This document shows positions 22,540 through 26,203 of a stretch of DNA of 26,203 nt, one piece after another (the stretch's first letter is position 1; every line of letters begins with the position of its first letter). The notes beneath the pieces were generated by a model. The model did no database searches and was not told where the DNA came from. It saw nothing but the letters and a program-made list of their open reading frames with translations. This DNA comes from a virus. The stretch spans positions 1 to 26,203 of the IMG/VR virus record IMGVR_UViG_3300030107_001857; one strand, written 5' to 3'. The position numbers and the translations under genes were made by a program.

Positions 22540-22758
22540 CTATGCGACCTCATCTGAACGTAGCCATTCTAACATACCATCATACCTATCGAGTATTACT
22601 TGCTCTACGCAAACTTCAACTTTATCTTTAAAGTCCGAAGTCCATAGCTTACGCACGTGAGAACCTTGACCTTCTTTCATGTACTCTATCCAATTAATCA
22701 CATCTTGTTTGTTTTTAATAACAAACTTTTTGTCTTTGTTTTCTTTTAATTGTTTCAT
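22540..22758 (-). CDS. First gene after the bracketed promoter, unknown function
   Basis: A 72-residue charged protein with AAAGGAAA before the ATG. It has KKFVIKNKQDVINWIEYMKE, then HVRKLWTSDFKDKVEVCVEQ, and ends in LEWLRSDEVA. No motif is recognised. It is the first gene after the promoter-like sequence and operator boxes at 22844-22923, so it may be expressed early and under its own control. About 52 bases with no clear feature separate it from the next ORF. Confidence 0.65.
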   Translation of the reverse strand: MKQLKENKDKKFVIKNKQDVINWIEYMKEGQGSHVRKLWTSDFKDKVEVCVEQVILDRYDGMLEWLRSDEVA

Positions 22759-22843
22759 CTTATTTCCTTTTTTTATTTTAGTATTTTAGCTTCACGCTTT
22801 CTTCTTAAACGCACAAGGTTTCAAAAAGTTCCCAAATATTTTT

Positions 22844-22856
22844 TTAGGGTATAAAC
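22844..22856. promoter_or_regulatory. Operator-like box, downstream copy
   Basis: TTAGGGTATAAAC. It matches the reverse complement of the box at 22911-22923 in 12 of 13 bases. It lies just downstream of the -10 of the promoter at 22859-22887, around the expected start of transcription, where a bound protein would block initiation. Confidence 0.5.
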
Positions 22857-22858
22857 TG

Positions 22859-22887
22859 ATTATTGTTATTTGTGAAATTAACTTCAA
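22859..22887 (-). promoter_or_regulatory. Sigma70-like promoter on the - strand
   Basis: Read on the - strand: -35 TTGAAG (22887-22882), a 17-base spacer, -10 AATAAT (22864-22859). The -10 matches the consensus at five of six bases, the -35 at four of six. It lies in the longest intergenic gap of the window (22759-22928, 170 bases) and points towards the 22758 gene and all genes downstream to 17025. The rest of the gap is AT-rich without other visible features. Confidence 0.55.
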
Positions 22888-22910
22888 TTAATCAATACTA
22901 CTTTAGTTGT

Positions 22911-22923
22911 GTTCATACCCTAA
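22911..22923. promoter_or_regulatory. Operator-like box, upstream copy
   Basis: GTTCATACCCTAA. The inverted partner of the box at 22844-22856. It lies about 24 bases upstream of the -35 and directly after the stop of the 22929-23189 gene. The two boxes bracket the promoter with 54 bases between them, about five helical turns, compatible with DNA looping or cooperative binding by a regulator. Confidence 0.5.
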
Positions 22924-22928
22924 TTATA

Positions 22929-23189
22929 TTACAGAATCTCAGCAAAGCATGGAGTATGAGGACCAACGTAGGAACCAGCCACATTATAGTAAAAGTGCTC
23001 ATACGCATCTTCCTCTGATATCTCATGCTCTTCCATTAATATCTCAATACATTTGTTCTTGTCGTACAGAACTACTGCTTCGTGTCCGTGCCTCTCTACG
23101 ATTCCTAAGATAGCATCTCCAAATCCGTTTGCTACCATACAATCTGGGTAGTTCTCTGCAATAAAAGTTTTCTTATCTTCCGCATTCAT
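22929..23189 (-). CDS. Conserved phage protein of unknown function
   Basis: An 86-residue protein: CMVANGFGDAILGIVERHGH, then VVLYDKNKCIEILMEEHEIS, EEDAYEHFYYNVAGSYVG and a PCF ending. The pattern 'GFDDAI-G-VER-G-----YD--K-IEILM------EA-E-F--N--GA-VGE-TP-F' is one I recall as widespread in phages and never functionally assigned. The start overlaps the HNH endonuclease gene by 17 bases. It is the last gene before the regulated promoter. Confidence 0.78.
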   Translation of the reverse strand: MNAEDKKTFIAENYPDCMVANGFGDAILGIVERHGHEAVVLYDKNKCIEILMEEHEISEEDAYEHFYYNVAGSYVGPHTPCFAEIL

Positions 23190-23658
23190 TTATAAAGTCC
23201 TCTATTTTTCTTTCCATACATATCTGATAAAACATTCTGTTAGTTTCCTTTGCTGTTTTTATTTGGTGGCAATTTGCACATAACACCCTGCATTTCTTTG
23301 CCTCTTTCTCTAACTCTTTAATCGTTACTTTGTTCCGAAAAAGATTTGCCATGTTATCCGTCTTAATATATTTGCTCTTATGGTCGAACTGCAAAGCCAA
23401 TGGATTGCTTTCGCCACATACTACGCACTGCCTGTCTAATAAATAATCGTACTTCCATTCGTATCTTTCACGTAAACCAAGATTATATTCATCAATTTTC
23501 TTCTTCCATTTATATCGCTTATTTCGAGCTAAAATCTTTTCTTTAGCACCAAGTACCAAATGATAATTAATCGTTGATTTAGAGCATCTCAAGAGCTTAG
23601 AAATGGCATTGTAGCTATATCCCTCGCCCCGTAGTTGATGTATCTTTTCACGTAGCAT
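23173..23658 (-). CDS. HNH endonuclease with N-terminal helix-turn-helix
   Basis: A 161-residue protein, with AGGAAATATAA before the ATG. Residues 1-35 are a helix-turn-helix (IHQLRGEGYSYNAISKLLRC, SKSTINYHL). Residues 36-75 are basic. The HNH domain starts at C78-VV-C81-GE, continues with LQFDHKSKYI (D92, H93), and closes with CRVLCANCHQIKTAKET (C127, C130, H131). The four cysteines bind a structural zinc and H93 and H131 mark the active site. It may be a homing-type enzyme or a DNA-processing nuclease. It lies in line with its neighbours and not inside another gene. Confidence 0.85.
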   Translation of the reverse strand: MLREKIHQLRGEGYSYNAISKLLRCSKSTINYHLVLGAKEKILARNKRYKWKKKIDEYNLGLRERYEWKYDYLLDRQCVVCGESNPLALQFDHKSKYIKTDNMANLFRNKVTIKELEKEAKKCRVLCANCHQIKTAKETNRMFYQICMERKIEDFINECGR

Positions 23659-23667
23659 TTATATTTC

Positions 23668-23754
23668 CTAATGTGCTGGTATCATATACCATAATATAAA
23701 TAGTGGCATGACAAAATGTCCAATACAATAATACGACTTTCTAAAAGTTAACAT
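23668..23754 (-). CDS. 28-residue hydrophobic peptide
   Basis: An ORF from ATG 23754, overlapping the TAA of the ADP-ribosyltransferase-like gene (TAATG), to TAG 23668-23670. The product opens MLTFRKSYYCIGHFVMPLFI and ends LWYMIPAH: a short basic-aromatic lead and a hydrophobic helix. The stop is followed directly by the ribosome site of the HNH gene, so the ORF fits the operon exactly. It also covers a 15-base palindrome, TGGTATCATATACCA (23677-23691). It may be a membrane peptide; unknown. Confidence 0.42.
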   Translation of the reverse strand: MLTFRKSYYCIGHFVMPLFILWYMIPAH

Positions 23755-24161
23755 TATAACTCCTCGTAGTCCATCCATATCATAGAATCTGGATTGATTA
23801 TAGCCTCTGACTCTTGTCTGGCATTTGTGAAGTACAATATGTTCTCCTTATCTATCTCGCCTTTCATAATGTAGGGCGTACCTCCTAATCTGCTGAATCG
23901 TAGGGCGAACATCTTTGCCACCTCCTCATTGGTTGTCCATGACGCCCCGAGCTGTGTGTCAAACTTCTCCTTCGCTAGTATGCCTCTGTAAAGCATGACC
24001 TCATCGGGAAGTTTGTCGTACATCTCTTGCGATTCTTCGTCTGTCTTTTGCTCTACCTCGCTAAAGAAGCCCATCACCATGTCCCAACTCTTGAATATGT
24101 TCAAGGGAAACTCTGCGTCAACGTAGGCATCTATCCCCTTCTGTGCTAGTTCTCTGTTCAT
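23754..24161 (-). CDS. Candidate mono-ADP-ribosyltransferase
   Basis: A 135-residue protein from ATG 24161, chosen because GAAAGGACAACAG precedes it; upstream frame up to 24314 has no comparable site. Three blocks match the R-S-E class: R59 in VMLYRGIL, S74-W75-T76 in LGASWTTNEEVAKMFA, and E117-S-E119 in NARQESEAII. These are the Arg that holds NAD, the STS-like motif, and the E-x-E catalytic pair, at normal spacings. The N-terminal 50 residues are helical. Phages such as T4 use such enzymes to modify host RNA polymerase and other targets; the target here is unknown. It could also be a toxin. Confidence 0.65.
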   Translation of the reverse strand: MNRELAQKGIDAYVDAEFPLNIFKSWDMVMGFFSEVEQKTDEESQEMYDKLPDEVMLYRGILAKEKFDTQLGASWTTNEEVAKMFALRFSRLGGTPYIMKGEIDKENILYFTNARQESEAIINPDSMIWMDYEEL

Positions 24162-24189
24162 CTGTTGTCCTTTCTTTTCTTCTTTAACT

Positions 24190-24221
24190 CGGGAATACCT
24201 TAAAGGTTCCCCGATTTTTTT
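24190..24221 (+). terminator. Intrinsic terminator on the + strand
   Basis: CGGGAATACC (24190-24199), loop TTAAA, GGTTCCCCG (24205-24213), then a run of seven T (24215-24221) on the + strand. Stem of about nine pairs with small bulges, plus the T tract, is a good rho-independent terminator, but for rightward transcription. All genes here run leftward; in that direction the T run becomes an A run and does not follow the stem. It may stop antisense transcripts or end an unseen + strand RNA. Confidence 0.6.
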
Positions 24222-24600
24222 ACAACTCCGAATTAACATTGCAATAATCCTCGCCACTCTCCTTGAAGTGCCGTTGAACTTCCTTACCAAAGCAGTAGTC
24301 TGCGTAGTCCTCAACGTCTTGACTTACTGACTCCAATTTGTAGCCCTCGATATGCTTAGACATATATCTGTGTAACTTCTCATTGTTATAGTAAGGCTCT
24401 TCCTTAAAGAACTTTTCTAGAATCGGTAGCCTATCTCCTAAGTCATTCTCTATACACTCCATTCTGTCCTTGAACGTATCATCGTTGGATATTGTGTAAT
24501 CTATATGTGTTTCATAACCTCCGAACTTTTCTGGAGTATCTGAGGATTGTACGCCAAACCACCATTTACCCTCTACATCTCCATTGTAGAATCTGCCCAT
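24220..24600 (-). CDS. Conserved phage/plasmid protein of unknown function
   Basis: A 126-residue protein opening MGRFYNGDVEGKWWFGVQSS, followed by TPEKFGGYETHIDYTI and helical, acidic blocks up to FKESGEDYCNVNSEL. The 'GRFYNGDIEGKFWFGVQSSD' opening is one I recall from many phage and plasmid accessory proteins without known function. The start overlaps the preceding gene by TAATG after a GAGGTGAACTAATG ribosome-site cassette. The stop falls in the T tract of the + strand terminator. Confidence 0.75.
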   Translation of the reverse strand: MGRFYNGDVEGKWWFGVQSSDTPEKFGGYETHIDYTISNDDTFKDRMECIENDLGDRLPILEKFFKEEPYYNNEKLHRYMSKHIEGYKLESVSQDVEDYADYCFGKEVQRHFKESGEDYCNVNSEL

Positions 24601-24764
24601 TAGTTCACCTCACTTCTTCTTTTAAAGTCAGTCTCATGCCATGTTTCAAGACCCCATGTTTTTGTGTCTACAATCCAATAGCCATCAGCTCTTGATTCAA
24701 TTAACTCTGCCTCAAATCCATCATCAGCTATAACAATATCTCCTGTTTGATAATCTCTGTTCAT
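24600..24764 (-). CDS. 54-residue SH3-like small protein
   Basis: An ORF from ATG 24764 to TAA 24600-24602. The product begins MNRDYQTGDIVIADDGFEAE and ends ETDFKRRSEVN. It is beta-rich with GDIVIADDG near the start and DGYWIVDTKTWG in the middle, typical of a small SH3-like barrel. It resembles the next upstream small protein (24764-24949) in layout and in its last residues, and is joined to both neighbours by TAATG. Function unknown. Confidence 0.65.
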   Translation of the reverse strand: MNRDYQTGDIVIADDGFEAELIESRADGYWIVDTKTWGLETWHETDFKRRSEVN

Positions 24765-24949
24765 TAGTTCACCTCGCTTTCTTTTACAATCCTATCTTTA
24801 CTATGCAATGCTAATTCATATTTTTTTCCACTCCTTGCAAACTTACCCGTAAAACAAGTTTCATCATCTTTGTTTTTAAAAACTCTATCTACAGTAAACT
24901 CACCATGTCTTTCATAGGCAAATAGTATTGCAATATCACCTTTTTTCAT
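24764..24949 (-). CDS. 61-residue SH3-like small protein
   Basis: A 61-residue protein: MKKGDIAILFAYERHGEFTV, then FKNKDDETCFTGKFARSGKK and a C-terminus DRIVKESEVN. It begins with GDIAI as its neighbour has GDIVI, and ends with the same SEVN encoded by the same ribosome-site-containing junction. The two are probably diverged tandem copies of a small beta-barrel. TAATG overlaps at both ends. Role unknown. Confidence 0.65.
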   Translation of the reverse strand: MKKGDIAILFAYERHGEFTVDRVFKNKDDETCFTGKFARSGKKYELALHSKDRIVKESEVN

Positions 24950-25014
24950 TACTTAACCTCGCTTTCTTTATTTATTATACGCTTAAGTTTTATATTAGTT
25001 CCAAGAATATTCAT
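24949..25014 (-). CDS. 21-residue ORF, possible duplicate gene remnant
   Basis: ATG 25014 to TAA 24949-24951 encodes MNILGTNIKLKRIINKESEVK. It overlaps the end of the 24995-25324 gene by 20 bases and ends in the same AAAGCGAGGT junction as the downstream small genes. The tail (RIINKESEVK) is like that of the 24764-24949 protein (RIVKESEVN). It could be a real peptide, a leader, or the remaining 3' end of a third, deleted copy of the small gene. Confidence 0.35.
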   Translation of the reverse strand: MNILGTNIKLKRIINKESEVK

Positions 25015-25324
25015 ATTTATCTAATATTCTCTCGGGAATTATCTCCTTCTCGTTGTCAATCGCATCCTCCCACCAACTCATTCCTTCATGCTTTAATCTG
25101 TACATAGTAAACTTCTGAATGTCCTTGCCGTGTACATAGAAGAGTACATCCTTGCGTCCGCCCTCTCCTCCATTACCTGCCAATGTTTCAAACTCTGTTG
25201 CATATTTCACAGTAAAGCCTTCATCGTGAAAGAACCTTTCAAAGTCCTCTATGTTCTCTTCTCCAACTATGGTCCCTCTCCAAATTACTAACTGCTTGTA
25301 GTCTTTGTCTGTTGTGTCGTTCAT
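24995..25324 (-). CDS. Conserved hypothetical early protein
   Basis: A 109-residue protein with AAAGAAAGGGATAAG before the ATG, nearly the same leader as the 21640 gene. Blocks: DKDYKQLVIWRGTIVGEENI, DFERFFHDEGFTVKYATEFE, then GGEGGRKDVLFYVHGKDIQK and a C-terminal helix. The alternation of strands and helices suggests a small alpha/beta fold. No catalytic motif is seen. Part of the accessory operon; function unknown. Confidence 0.68.
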   Translation of the reverse strand: MNDTTDKDYKQLVIWRGTIVGEENIEDFERFFHDEGFTVKYATEFETLAGNGGEGGRKDVLFYVHGKDIQKFTMYRLKHEGMSWWEDAIDNEKEIIPERILDKYEYSWN

Positions 25325-25338
25325 CTTATCCCTTTCTT

Positions 25339-25581
25339 TTATTTTATGGTGTTCAATTCTTTTTCCCAGAAAGAATCTTGTTCTATTTTTTTGATTGGAT
25401 GTCCGTAAAAATGTGAGTCGAAATATTCCCCTAGTTCATACATATTCCAATCTTTTTTAGTACGCATCCAGCTTTGCAATAATGTTTCGATAAATTTTTG
25501 TCGCTCTTCATCGTCCATTTCATAAGCTACAAATCTAGATAGCACATACATAAACCAATCTTTACTTATTTTTGTGTTCAT
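25339..25581 (-). CDS. Small helical protein, unknown function
   Basis: An 80-residue protein with AAGAAAGGAAAAA before the ATG. Helical blocks DWFMYVLSRFVAYEMDDEER and QKFIETLLQSWMRTKKDWNM, then a Tyr/Phe/His-rich segment (YELGEYFDSHFYGHPIKK). No known motif. It is in line with its neighbours, 14 bases before the next start. Function unknown. Confidence 0.65.
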   Translation of the reverse strand: MNTKISKDWFMYVLSRFVAYEMDDEERQKFIETLLQSWMRTKKDWNMYELGEYFDSHFYGHPIKKIEQDSFWEKELNTIK

Positions 25582-25612
25582 CTTTTTTTCCTTTCTTTTT
25601 CTTTTATACGCA

Positions 25613-25930
25613 TCAATTATCTATTTGTTCCAAACTTTTTTTAACCTCTATAAATTCATAGTCGCCAACTACTAACCAATTCAAAGCATCGTTAATCATC
25701 TCTTTGTCAATGCTTTTCTTATGTGGTTTGTTCCAATCTTTATGATGGACTTTCCCCTCTGCTAGTTCTTCCCAATCTATTTCACAATCTGTACAGATTC
25801 TGTCTTGGTAATAACTTGTCACAAAGTGCTCTTCGTTGTGGTGTATGGTTGCCACCCCTCCATCATCTGTTCGTATTGTGATATCGTCCTTATCTTCTGC
25901 AATAATCTCGTAAAAGATTTTTTCTTTCAT
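25613..25930 (-). CDS. Conserved hypothetical early protein
   Basis: A 105-residue protein with a ribosome site AGAGA before ATG 25930. The N-terminal half is beta-rich (IFYEIIAEDKDDITIRTDDG, then GVATIHHNEEHFVTSYYQ), with C47 and C50 in RICTDCEIDW, a single CxxC knuckle. The C-terminal half is helical (INDALNWLVVGDYEFIEVKK). No family is recognised. The flanking gaps (25582-25612 and 25931-25975) hold only ribosome-site-like purine tracts. Confidence 0.62.
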   Translation of the reverse strand: MKEKIFYEIIAEDKDDITIRTDDGGVATIHHNEEHFVTSYYQDRICTDCEIDWEELAEGKVHHKDWNKPHKKSIDKEMINDALNWLVVGDYEFIEVKKSLEQIDN

Positions 25931-25975
25931 AGTTCATCTCTCTTTCTGTAGTTTATTTTTATTTCACAATCTGTA

Positions 25976-26203
25976 TTATATTTCCTTCTCTAGTTCCAAG
26001 ACCATCATCGCCATGAAATCCCAGTAGTTTTCTATAATACGCTCTTCTTGTCTCTCTGTTAGTTCATTGTCCACTGAACCCATATCTTTAGCAAGTTGTA
26101 ATATATCTTGATTGTAGAATGGAATATTGATTGCTAAACCCGATAGCCATTCTGAAATAGCTTTCTGCCTCCCTAATCTTTTTACAAGGTGTCCGTATTC
26201 TGA
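25976..26203 (-). CDS. Conserved phage protein, C-terminal part (partial)
   Basis: The frame is open from the window edge and ends at TAA 25976-25978, giving the last 75 residues. It begins SEYGHLVKRLGRQKAISEWL, continues LAINIPFYNQDILQLAKDMG, and ends with NYWDFMAMMVLELEKEI. The pattern 'EYGHLVK-LGR--AI-EWL-GLP--LNIPFYN-DIL-LAKE-GS ... NYW-FMA' is one I recall as a widespread phage/plasmid protein of unknown function. The start lies beyond the window. Confidence 0.75.
   Translation of the reverse strand, partial: SEYGHLVKRLGRQKAISEWLSGLAINIPFYNQDILQLAKDMGSVDNELTERQEERIIENYWDFMAMMVLELEKEI

Noticed and set aside
23677-23691. Palindrome TGGTATCATATACCA as a strong operator
   Set aside because: Only one copy was seen, there is no nearby promoter, and it lies within a possible small ORF; kept only as a remark.
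24162-24314. Longer N-terminus for the ADP-ribosyltransferase candidate
   Set aside because: The extension overlaps the 24220-24600 gene and the terminator, and the good ribosome site is at ATG 24161.

Overview
The window is part of a tailed-phage (caudovirus) genome, AT-rich by eye and almost entirely coding. The gene set suggests a short-tailed, podovirus-like phage of the kind common in marine bacterioplankton viromes: an S74-type tail fibre, a probable tail-nozzle protein, a run of very large glycine-rich and coiled-coil proteins typical of internal virion (ejection) proteins, an M15 endolysin, and an opposing block of small nucleic-acid enzymes. Terminase, portal, capsid and DNA polymerase are not seen and probably lie outside the window. 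The host cannot be read from the sequence.

Positions 1-17028 (+ strand) form a late operon whose genes mostly abut or overlap (TAATG, ATGA). In order it holds: the end of an unknown gene; a zinc-ribbon protein; a 419-residue coiled-coil structural protein; an 11-residue-repeat protein; two small proteins that look like halves of a head-tail adaptor; a VNV-repeat structural protein; a 41-residue gene with a GTG start; the tail fibre with a self-cleaving chaperone domain; and a conserved protein that follows the fibre. Then comes a lysis region (three small membrane proteins, an extremely lysine-rich 44-residue protein, an M15 peptidase), a large nozzle-like protein and three internal virion-like proteins (463, 337 and 1253 residues).

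Positions 17025-26203 (- strand) form an early or accessory operon converging on the late operon; the stop codons of the two converging genes overlap at 17025-17028. From the convergence outwards it holds: a Cys-rich protein; a small SSB/DUF736-like protein; a PD-(D/E)XK resolvase-like protein with an altered active-site motif; a second PD-(D/E)XK-like protein with a zinc ribbon; a possible ssDNA-binding protein; a Cas4/RecB-like nuclease with four Fe-S-type cysteines; a small protein compatible with a histone fold; a DUF1599-like protein; an HNH endonuclease with a helix-turn-helix; a candidate mono-ADP-ribosyltransferase; and many small unknown proteins, several shorter than 60 residues. Together they suggest DNA processing and recombination plus host takeover.

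The non-coding parts of the - strand block are the most unusual. A roughly 106-nt element (22304-22409) can fold into a closed multibranch RNA with two hairpins whose loops are complementary to each other. A second leader (21679-21801) forms a long near-continuous hairpin followed by a GC-rich hairpin. A sigma70-like promoter (22859-22887) lies between two inverted copies of a 13-bp box. A + strand intrinsic terminator sits inside the all-minus cluster at 24190-24221. No tRNA, rRNA, CRISPR array, insertion sequence or integrase was seen, and no stretch longer than about 170 bases lacks a gene.
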